Below, one piece after another: positions 25,231 through 34,102 of a DNA stretch of 64,000 nt. The stretch is from contig NZ_STGE01000032.1 of the NCBI RefSeq assembly GCF_005222675.1, positions 1 through 64,000 of the forward strand. Direction: 5' to 3'. The notes beneath the pieces are model-generated. The model made no database searches and was not told the DNA's origin. It saw nothing but the letters and a program-made list of their open reading frames with translations. The position numbers were made by a program, and so were the translations under genes. This stretch comes from Mycolicibacterium sp. CR10 (lineage in GTDB: Bacteria; Actinomycetota; Actinomycetes; Mycobacteriales; Mycobacteriaceae). The first letter of the stretch is position 1. Each line of letters begins with the position of its first letter.

Positions 25231-26393
25231 ACAGCCTCGGCGGCAGAGCCGCGCTGGTCGGGATCGGCCAGACGGAGTTCTCCAAGGAATCCGGCAGAAG
25301 CGAGATGCAACTCGCCTGCGAAGCCGTCAAGGCGGCGATCGACGATGCGGGACTCGCGCCCGGAGAGGTCGACGGCATGGTGACCTTTCTCAACGACGAG
25401 AACGAGGAGATCGAGGTCGCCCGCAACGTCGGCATCGAAGACCTCACCTTCTTCACGCGGGTGCCCCATGGAGGTGGCGCCGCGGCCGGCACCGTCATGC
25501 AGGCCGCGATGGCGGTGGCGACGGGCGTCGCCGAGGTCGTCGTCTGCTACCGCGCCTTCAACGAGCGTTCGGGGTTTCGCTTCGGCGGGGCCGGGCGTGA
25601 GGCCGGTGCCACCCCGCTGTGGATGGCGCCGTACGTACCGTTCGGACTGATGACCCCGGCGGGGTGGGTGGCGCTGCACGCCCAGCGCTACATGAACGAA
25701 TACGGAGTCACCAACGCGGACTTCGGCAAGATCTCGGTCATCGACCGCAAGCACGCCGCCGCGAACCCGGACGCCTGGTTCTACGGGAAGCCGATAACTC
25801 TTGAGCAGCATCAGGAGTCGCGCTGGATCGTCGAGCCCGTACTCCGTCTGCTGGACTGCTGCCAGGAAAGCGACGGTGGAGTTGCCATGGTGGTCACCAG
25901 CGTCGAACGAGCCCGCGACCTACCGAATCCCCCCGCCGTCATCACCGCCGCGGCACAGGGTGCGGCCTATGACGGTGAAGTGATGACCAGCTACTACCGT
26001 GACGACATTACCGGGCTGCCCGAGATGGGGGTCGTGGGAAACCAGCTGTGGAGGAACTCCGGACTGCGACCTTCCGACATCTCCACGGCCTTCCTGTACG
26101 ACCACTTCACGCCGTTCGTCTTCACGCAACTCGAGGAACTCGGGTTCTGCGGACGCGGCGAGGCCAAGGACTTCGTATCCGTCGACGAACTCTCCCTGGG
26201 AGGCAGGATGCCGATCAACACCAACGGGGGCCTGCTCGGTGAGGCGTACATCCACGGCATGAACGGCATCACCGAAGGTGTCCGCCAGATCCGCGGCACG
26301 TCCTACAACCAGGTCGACGACGTCGAGCACGTCCTGGTCACCTCGGGCACCGGCGTACCCACCAGCGGGCTGATCCTCGCTCCGGTCAGTTAA
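25227..26393 (+). CDS. Thiolase-fold aldolase, Ltp2-like
   Basis: A 388-residue thiolase-superfamily protein of the lipid-transfer/SCP-x type. It starts GRAALVGIGQTEFSKESGRS and shows VPHGGGAAAGTVMQAA where a normal thiolase has its nucleophilic Cys, so Claisen chemistry is unlikely. LYDHFTPFVFTQLEELGFCG and GGLLGEAYIHGMNGI are preserved regions of the aldolase subgroup. In the cholesterol pathway Ltp2 with the ChsH2 DUF35 domain cleaves a 3-hydroxyacyl-CoA to propionyl-CoA and a ketone. The same retro-aldol role is inferred here, releasing a short acyl-CoA and a ketone or aldehyde. Confidence 0.87.
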   Translation: MNSLGGRAALVGIGQTEFSKESGRSEMQLACEAVKAAIDDAGLAPGEVDGMVTFLNDENEEIEVARNVGIEDLTFFTRVPHGGGAAAGTVMQAAMAVATGVAEVVVCYRAFNERSGFRFGGAGREAGATPLWMAPYVPFGLMTPAGWVALHAQRYMNEYGVTNADFGKISVIDRKHAAANPDAWFYGKPITLEQHQESRWIVEPVLRLLDCCQESDGGVAMVVTSVERARDLPNPPAVITAAAQGAAYDGEVMTSYYRDDITGLPEMGVVGNQLWRNSGLRPSDISTAFLYDHFTPFVFTQLEELGFCGRGEAKDFVSVDELSLGGRMPINTNGGLLGEAYIHGMNGITEGVRQIRGTSYNQVDDVEHVLVTSGTGVPTSGLILAPVS

Positions 26394-26426
26394 TGTCGTG
26401 CGCATGGTCAGTAGGTGCCGCCAGCC

Positions 26427-27050
26427 ATGACACAGGCGACTGCCACAGAAACCCGGGCCGCGATCATCTCGGCGGCCTTCACGTGCTTTCGCACTCAGGG
26501 TCTGCGCAAGACGACCATTGTCGACATCGCCCGCGCGGCCGAGGTGTCCCGAAGCACCGTCTACGAATACTTCAAGGACAAGGAGACCGTCGTCGAGGCC
26601 TGCGCCGAAGCGTCGTCCCAACGGTTCTACCGCAACATGGCCAAGGCGATCGATCGCGACGGAGGCAGCACCCTGGAGGGCAGGCTGGTGCGGGCCGCCG
26701 TCTTTGTCACCCAGGCGCGCCAGTTCGTGGAACCGGAACTCTACTTCGACGACCAACAGGTCAGCCTCATGATGACCAAGAACTCGGCAACGTTGCTGCA
26801 GGAGTGCGCCGACTTCTTCGCGCCCTTCTTCACCGCAGCGAAGTTGACCGGCGAGGTGCGCAACGACCTCGATGTGGCCGCGGCCACCGAGTGGTTCGCT
26901 CGAATGTTGTTCTCGCTGTTCACCACACCGTCACCGAGAATCGACATGCGCAACGACGATGTCGTCGCGGACTTCGTGCGCGCGTTTGTGGTTCGCGGCT
27001 TCGTCGGCGACCTGGCCAACAAGCCGAGGCGGGCCGCCGACCGGAGCTGA
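26427..27050 (+). CDS. TetR-family transcriptional regulator
   Basis: A 207-residue TetR-type repressor. The helix-turn-helix is TTIVDIARAAEVSRSTVYEYF (about residues 30-50), preceded by the AAFTCFRTQGL helix. The C-terminal ligand-binding part is helical and not diagnostic. The ATG at 26427 is used; GTG 26415 is also possible. It lies 33 bases after the Ltp2-like gene on the same strand and four bases before the alcohol dehydrogenase. It likely controls this catabolic operon, perhaps at the inverted repeat at 20256-20284. Confidence 0.85.
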   Translation: MTQATATETRAAIISAAFTCFRTQGLRKTTIVDIARAAEVSRSTVYEYFKDKETVVEACAEASSQRFYRNMAKAIDRDGGSTLEGRLVRAAVFVTQARQFVEPELYFDDQQVSLMMTKNSATLLQECADFFAPFFTAAKLTGEVRNDLDVAAATEWFARMLFSLFTTPSPRIDMRNDDVVADFVRAFVVRGFVGDLANKPRRAADRS

Positions 27051-27054
27051 CCCG

Positions 27055-28218
27055 ATGAAGTCGAAAGCAGCGGTGCTGCGCGGTGTCGGCGTGGACTGGG
27101 AAGTCACCGATGTCGAACTCGATCCGCCACACGCCGGCGAGGTTCTGGTCAAGATGGCCTATGCCGGAATCTGCCACTCGGACGAGCACTTCTACACCGG
27201 CGACAGCGTGCCGAGCGCAGACATGGAGCAGATGATGCGGGCGGCGGGGGTACCCGTGCCCGAGTGGTTTCCGATGCTGGGCGGCCATGAAGGCTCCGGC
27301 GTGGTCGAAGAGGTCGGGCCCGGGGTCACGTCCCTCAAACCCGGTGATCACGTGGCGATCTCATTCTTTCCCGCCTGCGGCAGCTGCCGCTGGTGCGCCA
27401 CGGGGCACACCTATCTCTGCGATGTCGGCGCCGACATCTACAGCAAGGGCATGACCACTGACGGCACCCGTCGCCGACACCTCGGCGACGAGGACCTGAT
27501 GGCGATGATGCAGGTCGGCACCTTCTCCGAGTATGTCGTCGCCTCCGAGCGGTCCCTTAACAAGGTCCACGACTGGATTCCCCTGGAAGCGGCATCGCTG
27601 GTGTCCTGTGGCGTGACAACGGGATTCGGCTCCGGATCAGTCGCTGCAGGCACCCGGCCCGGCGATACCGTCGTCGTCATCGGCGTCGGCGGAATCGGGA
27701 TGAACGCGGTGCAGGGCGCGAAAGTGTCCGGTGCCACGCACATCATCGCTGTCGACCCGAACGAGTTCAAGCGGAAGATCGCCCCGACGTTCGGGGCCAC
27801 CCACACCGCGACCGACGCCGGCGCCGCGCTCGACCTCGTCAAAGGACTCACCTGGGGTGTGATGGCGGACCGCGTGGTCCTGACGCCGGGGGTCGTGCCC
27901 GCCGACCTGATCCTGATCGCGATGATGATGCTGCGCAAGGGCGGCGTCTGCGTGCTGACCGGTATGGCCAAGATCAGTGACCTGATGGTCCCGCTCAGCC
28001 TTCCCGACATGGTGAGCTCCTGCAAGACGCTCAAGGGTGTGCTCTACGGCGAGATGAATCCGCGCGACGCGATGCCGAAGCTGCTGTCCATGTACGAGGC
28101 AGGCATCATCAAGCTCGACGAACTCGTGACGCGGAAGTACCCGCTGGACGACATCAACGTGGCCATGCGGGATCTGCGCGCCGGCAACAATATTCGCGGA
28201 GTCATCGCCTTCGAATAG
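27055..28218 (+). CDS. NDMA-dependent-type zinc alcohol dehydrogenase
   Basis: A 387-residue medium-chain alcohol dehydrogenase. The catalytic zinc site is shown by GICHSDEHFYTGD and GGHEGSGVV, the structural zinc by four Cys in CGSCRWCATGHTYLC. The nucleotide fold is VIGVGGIGMNAVQGAK. An insertion near residues 55-80 (ADMEQMMRAAGVPVPEW) and MAMMQVGTFSEY are features I associate with the NDMA-dependent, mycofactocin-linked alcohol dehydrogenases of mycobacteria and Rhodococcus. It would oxidise an alcohol from the P450 step; the ALDH at 18658 could take the aldehyde further. Confidence 0.85.
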   Translation: MKSKAAVLRGVGVDWEVTDVELDPPHAGEVLVKMAYAGICHSDEHFYTGDSVPSADMEQMMRAAGVPVPEWFPMLGGHEGSGVVEEVGPGVTSLKPGDHVAISFFPACGSCRWCATGHTYLCDVGADIYSKGMTTDGTRRRHLGDEDLMAMMQVGTFSEYVVASERSLNKVHDWIPLEAASLVSCGVTTGFGSGSVAAGTRPGDTVVVIGVGGIGMNAVQGAKVSGATHIIAVDPNEFKRKIAPTFGATHTATDAGAALDLVKGLTWGVMADRVVLTPGVVPADLILIAMMMLRKGGVCVLTGMAKISDLMVPLSLPDMVSSCKTLKGVLYGEMNPRDAMPKLLSMYEAGIIKLDELVTRKYPLDDINVAMRDLRAGNNIRGVIAFE

Positions 28219-28247
28219 TCACTTCGTCTGGCCTGCGCATCACTGGA

Positions 28248-30890
28248 TCACCGCCGCAGTGCGGCCAGCTCGGAGCGGGACCGCACGCCGAGCTTCGCGT
28301 ACACACGAGTGAGGTGGTATTGCACGGTCTTCGGTGATACGAATAGCTCCGCCGCCACCTCGCGGTTCGAAAGCCCCTGAGCCACCAGGGTTGTCACCGC
28401 CTCCTCCTGCGGGGTGAGATCCACGTCGCCGCGCGAGCCTCGGACCTGATGCAGTCCGCCCGCTTTGAGTTCACGATCACAGCGGGCGACGTAGGTCTGC
28501 GCACCCAACGACAGGTAGAGCTCGCGGGCGGTGCTGATCACCGCGTCGGCCTGACGCCGTTTACCGGCGCGACGCAGTGTCTGCCCGTACGCGAAGTTGA
28601 CCCGAGCGGTGTCGTAACGCAGGGGCAGACCGTGAAGCAGTTCCAGTGACGCCTCAAAAGACCTTCTCGCCGAATGAATGTCGCCGAGGGCGCCATGCAG
28701 ACGGCCTCGCGCATAGCCCAGTCGGGCCTGCGCCGATCGATGCGCACGAGACTTGGCGCGTTGTTCGTGCGGCCGGAGAAAGCTGTCGGCATCCTCGAGC
28801 CGTCCGTCGAGCACCAAGGCGTTGGCCAACAGGTCGGGCCATGGCCAGTAGCCGGGTTCCTGCAGCGAGGTGCCCGCGGACATGCGGGCCAGCGGTTGAG
28901 CCAGCTCGCGGACCTTGGCGTAATCGGCTTCCGCTTCGGCCACCTGCGCTCGCGCCAACACTGTGGGAATCGCCATCATTTCGTAGTCACCGGTGACCGA
29001 TGACGCTGCGCGTACCGCCGTCGCGGCCGCGACCCAATCGCCGCGCAGCGCACCGATCTGCGCAGCCGTCCACTCGAACAGTGGCGTCGTCACCACGATT
29101 CCACTCATCGCTGCGAGTGCACGACCACGCTCGACGGTATCCATCGCTCTATCCCATTCGCCTGTCGCGAACTGCAGTCTGGCCAACCAGGCCAGCGCCC
29201 AGAGCGTAATCCGACGCGAGCCACCCAGTCCGGCCGCCGCCACCGCACTCTCCAGGCTCGCGCGTGCGCCGTCGACATCGTCGCGAATCAACTGCACCCA
29301 GCCCCGCCCCATCACGACACGCTGGGCCTGGGCGCCATGCCGAACGCGCGTGCTGAGATCGTCGTATGCGGCGGTGGCGCGACGGGGGTGTCCAGCAGCC
29401 AGCAGCCCGAGACCGCGAATCGCCGCCGACTCGATTCCCGCGGGAGAGTCGTTGTCGGCCAGGCTCAGAGCACGATCCGCCCAGGTGATCAGTTCGTCTC
29501 CGTGACCACGGATCAGCGAGTGCAGAACGTAGCGTTGGGCGACCAGCGCGGCTGTGTCGGGGTCGCGTTCGGGATTGACGATGTCCCATGCCCGCCCCAG
29601 CCGGACCTCGGCTTCGGTCGCCCGGCCTCGCAGAATGGCGAGATAGGCCAAGACCGCGTTGCGCAACGGAGTCTCGCGCAGGCTCTCCACCGCAGGGACC
29701 TTCGCCGCCGCCGCTACGCAGTCGCCGGCGGCAATCAGCGCATCGACTGAGCGGGTGAGCCGTTCGTCGTGCTTGATCGGGTCGTCGGTCAGCCGTGCAG
29801 CGTCGCGGAACAACGTCGCCGCCTGCGCCCAAGCACCCTCCGTCCCTCTGTCGTGTGCCAGTCGTGCGACCTCGTCGGCCAGCGTGGAATCCGGTGTCGG
29901 CGTCGCAGCGACGAGATGGCCGAGCCGCTCGACCGGGTCCGTGACGATGTCGGCCGCCCGCCGATGTGCGTCGGCGGTGGCCTGCACGCCCATCAGGTCG
30001 ATCACCGCCACGCGGGTCAACGGATCGCGCATCCGAGGTTCGAACGGTGTCGCGGCGATCAGAAGACCAGCGGCAGTTGCCGAATCGAGTTCCGGGAGCG
30101 GGTCGCGCAGTCCTGACAGCGCAGAAGCGTCGGCGAGGGTGCCGCCGTCGCCGAGGACCGCCACCGCCTCGACAAGCGCGCGGCCCCCGGGTGTGCACTG
30201 CGCCAATCGGTCCCGGGTACGCGCTCGGATGTGGGGCGGTGCCGGCAGGACGGCGTCGGGTTGTGACCAGACGGAATCGGGCACCTCGTCGAGGAGTGCG
30301 AGGACGTCGCGTGGACTACCGGCGGTGTGCTCGGTGAGTGCGCCGACCACGGACGGGTGCAGAGCCCGGCCGCGAGCAGCGGCCAGCGCGGCGACGCCGC
30401 GCTCGGACAACCCCGCCAACGCCAGCGTCTCCGCGGCGATGTCGAGAACCCAGGTCGGCGGTACCGCCGACGCGAGTACGACGAGGACACTCAGCTCCCT
30501 CTGGTGCCGCACCAACGTCGAGATCGCTTGGAAAGATTCGGTATCGGTGTGCTGGGCGTCGTCGACAATCAGCAGCGTGGGCTCGGGATGCCGCAAGCGG
30601 TCGACGAGATGGGCGGCCGCATCCACAGGATCGTCCGGGACCTCGTCCTGCAGAAGCTGCGCGAGAACCCCGCCGGGTAGTTCCGACTCCCACTCAGTGG
30701 CGCGAGCCCACATCGTGCCGCCGTGTTGGTCCGCCAGCGCGCGCAGCAGCGAGGTCTTGCCGGTCCCCGAGTCGCCGACCACCGCAACCACCCGGACACC
30801 GTCGCTGACGGTGCCTTGAAGACGTTCCGCGAGCTCGGACAGTTCGACGTCACGCCCGACGCAGCCGGTCGGCCCGATGAGCACTGTCAC
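28248..30890 (-). CDS. LAL (large ATP-binding LuxR) regulator
   Basis: An 880-residue regulator. The N-terminal NTPase has Walker A GDSGTGKT (residues 39-46) and Walker B LLIVDDAQH. A long helical, TPR-like middle section follows. The C-terminal LuxR helix-turn-helix (LTPQEEAVTTLVAQGLSNRE ... SPKTVQYHLTRVYAKLGV) spans about residues 820-875. It starts 34 bases after the benC-FCD-benD stop on the same strand, so it is probably the last gene of the ben operon. The start GTG at 30890 lacks a strong ribosome binding site. It may activate ben genes or link them to another signal; LAL regulators are commonly ATP-tuned switches. Confidence 0.85.
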   Translation of the reverse strand: MTVLIGPTGCVGRDVELSELAERLQGTVSDGVRVVAVVGDSGTGKTSLLRALADQHGGTMWARATEWESELPGGVLAQLLQDEVPDDPVDAAAHLVDRLRHPEPTLLIVDDAQHTDTESFQAISTLVRHQRELSVLVVLASAVPPTWVLDIAAETLALAGLSERGVAALAAARGRALHPSVVGALTEHTAGSPRDVLALLDEVPDSVWSQPDAVLPAPPHIRARTRDRLAQCTPGGRALVEAVAVLGDGGTLADASALSGLRDPLPELDSATAAGLLIAATPFEPRMRDPLTRVAVIDLMGVQATADAHRRAADIVTDPVERLGHLVAATPTPDSTLADEVARLAHDRGTEGAWAQAATLFRDAARLTDDPIKHDERLTRSVDALIAAGDCVAAAAKVPAVESLRETPLRNAVLAYLAILRGRATEAEVRLGRAWDIVNPERDPDTAALVAQRYVLHSLIRGHGDELITWADRALSLADNDSPAGIESAAIRGLGLLAAGHPRRATAAYDDLSTRVRHGAQAQRVVMGRGWVQLIRDDVDGARASLESAVAAAGLGGSRRITLWALAWLARLQFATGEWDRAMDTVERGRALAAMSGIVVTTPLFEWTAAQIGALRGDWVAAATAVRAASSVTGDYEMMAIPTVLARAQVAEAEADYAKVRELAQPLARMSAGTSLQEPGYWPWPDLLANALVLDGRLEDADSFLRPHEQRAKSRAHRSAQARLGYARGRLHGALGDIHSARRSFEASLELLHGLPLRYDTARVNFAYGQTLRRAGKRRQADAVISTARELYLSLGAQTYVARCDRELKAGGLHQVRGSRGDVDLTPQEEAVTTLVAQGLSNREVAAELFVSPKTVQYHLTRVYAKLGVRSRSELAALRR

Positions 30891-30924
30891 ATCGTAGTGG
30901 CCAGGTGCCGTGTGCCTGACTCCA

Positions 30925-33567
30925 TCAGCCGGAGTCGCCGCCTGCGACGGGCAGCACGGATCCGGTGATGTAGCTCGCCTCGTCGGAGGCGAGGAAGCAG
31001 ATCGCTGCGGCCTGCTCGTCGAGGGTGCCGTACCGCTTCATCAGTGACGACCCGATGGTCTGTTCGATGTGCGCGTCGAACCAGGCCCGCTCGGTGTCGG
31101 TGTTCGCCGCCGGGGTACCGCGCGAGATCCGCCGCGCGGGTGCCGCGGTCCCGCCGGGTGCGGTCGCGACCACTCGTACTCCGTCCGCGGCGTACTCCAT
31201 CGCCAGGGATGCCGTGATGGCGTTGATCCCTCCCTTGGCCGCCGAATAGGGGATCCGGTGAATTCCCTTGGTCGCGGCGGACGACACGTTCACGATCACT
31301 CCCTGGCCGCGCTCGACCATGGATGGGAGCACAGCGCGGCACGCGAACAACGTGGTCATCAGGGACCGATCGATCTCCGCCCGGATCTCGGCGTCGGTGA
31401 ACTGTGTGAACGGCTTGAAGTTGATCGCTCCCCCGACGTTGTTGATCAGGACATCGATCCTGCCGAACGCCGAGAATGCCTGTTGGACTATCGATTCAGC
31501 GCCTTCCCAGTGCTCGAGGTCGGCGGTGACGGCGAGGGCTTTGATGCCCTCGCCGCTGAGCTCGTCGGCGAGTTCCTTCACCAACTCGGAGCGATCAGCG
31601 AGTACGAGTTCACCACCTTCGGCATTGATGCGGCGCGCGGTCTGCTCACCGATGCCCTGGGCGGCGCCAGTGACCACGACGACCTTGCCGGCGAACCGGC
31701 CGGGCGTGACGAATTTCGGCCTGCGGGCGGTCGCCGCATCCGACATGGCACGGCGCATGGTCTGCTTCGAACGTCCCGCGTGGGCAATGATCAGCGACCG
31801 GGCACCGGCGCGGTCGCCGTTCTCGAATGCGCTCACGATGTCCAGGTGGTCCTGCGCACACAACGGATGACACCACGTCGCGTTCCGCAGCACCTCGCTC
31901 ATCCGACCCTTGACGCCGAGTGACTGGTAGGCCTGCAGAAGGTGGTCGTTGCGGGTCAGTGTGAACAAGTAGTCGTGGAACGCCGCGTTCGTCTCCGTGT
32001 ACTGCGCAGCGTCAACGAAATGATCGTCTTCGACGTACGGCATCGTGGATTCGGCAAGCAGCCGGTACCCGGCCAGCTGCTGGGTGGTCAGTCGCCCCAG
32101 CGTCAGTTCGAGCGCACCGAGTTCCAACGCCTGCCGCGCCTCGAACAGGGCGTCTGAAGCGTGCACCTCGGGGTGCTCCTCACCGATCTGGTACCCGTCC
32201 TGCGTCACGACACTCCCGACGGCAGAAGGCGGCGCGCTCACCGTTTCAGGCCTGCTGAACAGTGACTGCCCCGCCACATTCCTTGCACCACTGGGTATCA
32301 GGGTGCCGTCGTCGGGATCGAGCGAGGCCGGGTCGCCCGTTCCGGTCGCCGCAGTCATCAGCTGGCCGGCGATCGATCGGATTGCCTGCCCGTCGTCGAC
32401 TTCCGCAGCGGTGCCGCCGTACGGCGTGAGGTCCTGCCCCGGGAGCACGACGTGTCCGGCTATTCCGCGGGCATCCTCAGACACCAGCAGCGCCTGCTCG
32501 GATGACGTGACCGCCCGCGAGGCGGGGGGCAGTGCCGGCGCAGACCCGCCGTGCGCCAGGGCGAACTTCTCGTAGTAAAAGCCCGTCGGCTCGATACCCG
32601 CCTCCGTCACGTGGGTGCGGACCGACTCCACCATCGCGGGTGGCCCGCACAGGTACAGGGCGACGTCGCCGTCGTAGAGGTGTTCCGGCGCGATCAGGCT
32701 CGTCACGTAGCCCTTGTGTTTCGCGGTGGACTCCGGATCTGACACGCAGACGTCCCACGTAAATCCGTGCAGCGAGGCGGCGATCTCGTCGATCTCATCC
32801 AGAGCGACCAGGTCTTCGTCGCTGCTCACACCGTAGATCAGGTGAGCCTTGCGCCGGCTCGAGCCATCCCGCATGGTGCGCAGCATCGACAGCACCGGGG
32901 CCAATCCGGTTCCGCCGGCCAGCAACAACACCGGGCGGTCGGTCTCGCGCAGGAAGAACGATCCGTTGGGCCCGGTGAACGAGATCGTGTCGCCGACGGT
33001 GGCGCGCTGACTCAGGTAATCCGACATCGCGCCGCCCGGGGTGAGCTTCACGAGAAAGGTGAGCAGGTCGTCCTGCGGTGCATTGGAGAAGGAGTACGAA
33101 CGGGTCTGATCGGTGCCCGGCACCGCGATGTTCACGTATTGGCCTGGCAGGAAGGCCAATTCGGACCGGTTCGGGATTTCCACGCCGAGGGCCATGGTGG
33201 TGGCCGACAGCCGGTCGAGCTGCTTCAGGCTACCGGCGTACGTCGCCGCCTGAGTCTTGGCCACGTCTGAGGTGCTGGCGATCTGGAGGACCAGATCAGA
33301 TCGCGGCTTCATGCTGCAGGGCAGCACGTAACCCGAGGCCGCTTCGTCCGGTGGCAGCGCGTCGTCGAGGTAGGTGCCGCCGTCGTAGGTACCCGACTCG
33401 CACAGGGCCTTGCACGTGCCGCAGGCGCCGTCACGACAGTCCAGTGGGATGTTGATGCGTTGCCGATAGGACGCATCGGCAACAGTCTGATTGTCCCCAC
33501 AGGTGATGAATCGCGTCACGCCGTCCTCGAAGGACAGTGCGACTGAGAAGGTGTCGGTGACGGTCAT
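30925..33567 (-). CDS. benC-benD: BenC reductase - FCD domain - BenD dehydrogenase fusion
   Basis: One uninterrupted 880-residue frame with three parts. Residues 1-335: benzoate dioxygenase reductase, with a [2Fe-2S] ferredoxin (Cys44, Cys49, Cys52, Cys84), FAD motif RSYS at 156-159, and NAD motif LLAGGTGLAPVLSML. Residues about 470-604: a helical domain that reads like the FCD effector domain of GntR regulators (EARQALELGALELTLG, NAAFHDYL, QDHLDIVSAFENGD, ARSLIIAH) without any winged helix. Residues about 625-880: a short-chain dehydrogenase (VVTGAAQGIGEQ, NNVGG, catalytic Ser and Tyr-x3-Lys in NVSSAA...YSAAKGG) fitting BenD. It would pass electrons to BenAB and oxidise the cis-diol to catechol plus CO2. 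ATG follows AGGAG; benB ends nine bases upstream. Confidence 0.88.
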   Translation of the reverse strand: MTVTDTFSVALSFEDGVTRFITCGDNQTVADASYRQRINIPLDCRDGACGTCKALCESGTYDGGTYLDDALPPDEAASGYVLPCSMKPRSDLVLQIASTSDVAKTQAATYAGSLKQLDRLSATTMALGVEIPNRSELAFLPGQYVNIAVPGTDQTRSYSFSNAPQDDLLTFLVKLTPGGAMSDYLSQRATVGDTISFTGPNGSFFLRETDRPVLLLAGGTGLAPVLSMLRTMRDGSSRRKAHLIYGVSSDEDLVALDEIDEIAASLHGFTWDVCVSDPESTAKHKGYVTSLIAPEHLYDGDVALYLCGPPAMVESVRTHVTEAGIEPTGFYYEKFALAHGGSAPALPPASRAVTSSEQALLVSEDARGIAGHVVLPGQDLTPYGGTAAEVDDGQAIRSIAGQLMTAATGTGDPASLDPDDGTLIPSGARNVAGQSLFSRPETVSAPPSAVGSVVTQDGYQIGEEHPEVHASDALFEARQALELGALELTLGRLTTQQLAGYRLLAESTMPYVEDDHFVDAAQYTETNAAFHDYLFTLTRNDHLLQAYQSLGVKGRMSEVLRNATWCHPLCAQDHLDIVSAFENGDRAGARSLIIAHAGRSKQTMRRAMSDAATARRPKFVTPGRFAGKVVVVTGAAQGIGEQTARRINAEGGELVLADRSELVKELADELSGEGIKALAVTADLEHWEGAESIVQQAFSAFGRIDVLINNVGGAINFKPFTQFTDAEIRAEIDRSLMTTLFACRAVLPSMVERGQGVIVNVSSAATKGIHRIPYSAAKGGINAITASLAMEYAADGVRVVATAPGGTAAPARRISRGTPAANTDTERAWFDAHIEQTIGSSLMKRYGTLDEQAAAICFLASDEASYITGSVLPVAGGDSG

Positions 33568-33576
33568 CGGATACTC

Positions 33577-34101
33577 CTAGAAGTGGTAGACGTCGACCAC
33601 GTGGTGGATGTAGTCGTTCTTGAGGACGACGGTCTTGCGGCGGATCAGGGGCTGTTCCCCGCTGAAGTCGATCGTGTAGAACGACGTCCCGTAGTACGGG
33701 TCGATCGTCTTGTACCGGAAATACATGGTGTGCCAGTTGAATCGGACATCGACCAGATCGTCGCGCCGCTCGATGACCTCGACGTTGCTGATGTTGTGGC
33801 TGGTGCGGGGCTCCGGCAGCGACGTGGCCGACGACCGCTCGGTGCGGATGCGGAACACCCGATCTTCCAGGCCGCCCTTGTTCGCGTAGTAGATCAACGA
33901 GATGTCGCGTTGCGGGTTCTCGACGAGCATGTCGTTGTCGTCCCAGGACGGCATCCAGTACACGACATCGTCGGCGTAGCACTGCAACCACTTCTCGAAC
34001 TCGCGGTCGTCGAGGTAGCGGGCTTCCCGGTACAGGAACTGCTCGATCATGTTCTGCGTGATGAGTGTGCCTGCTGTACCGACCTTTTCGGCGGCGGTCA
34101 T
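33577..34101 (-). CDS. benB: Benzoate 1,2-dioxygenase small subunit
   Basis: A 174-residue beta subunit of a ring-hydroxylating dioxygenase. Family signs are QFLYREARYLDDREFEKWLQ, VYWMPSWDDNDM, and the C-terminal KTVVLKNDYIHHVVDVYHF. The ATG at 34101 lies one base from the benA stop and gives the usual length; the longer frame upstream overlaps benA and is not homologous. It assembles with BenA into the hexameric oxygenase that converts benzoate to the 1,2-cis-dihydrodiol. Confidence 0.92.
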   Translation of the reverse strand: MTAAEKVGTAGTLITQNMIEQFLYREARYLDDREFEKWLQCYADDVVYWMPSWDDNDMLVENPQRDISLIYYANKGGLEDRVFRIRTERSSATSLPEPRTSHNISNVEVIERRDDLVDVRFNWHTMYFRYKTIDPYYGTSFYTIDFSGEQPLIRRKTVVLKNDYIHHVVDVYHF

Positions 34102-34102
34102 G

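Noticed and set aside
25227..26393. Classical acetyl-CoA acetyltransferase (beta-ketothiolase)
   Set aside because: The nucleophilic Cys of thiolases is replaced by a Gly/Ala-rich stretch, and the neighbours (DUF35, MaoC) point to the Ltp2 aldolase type.
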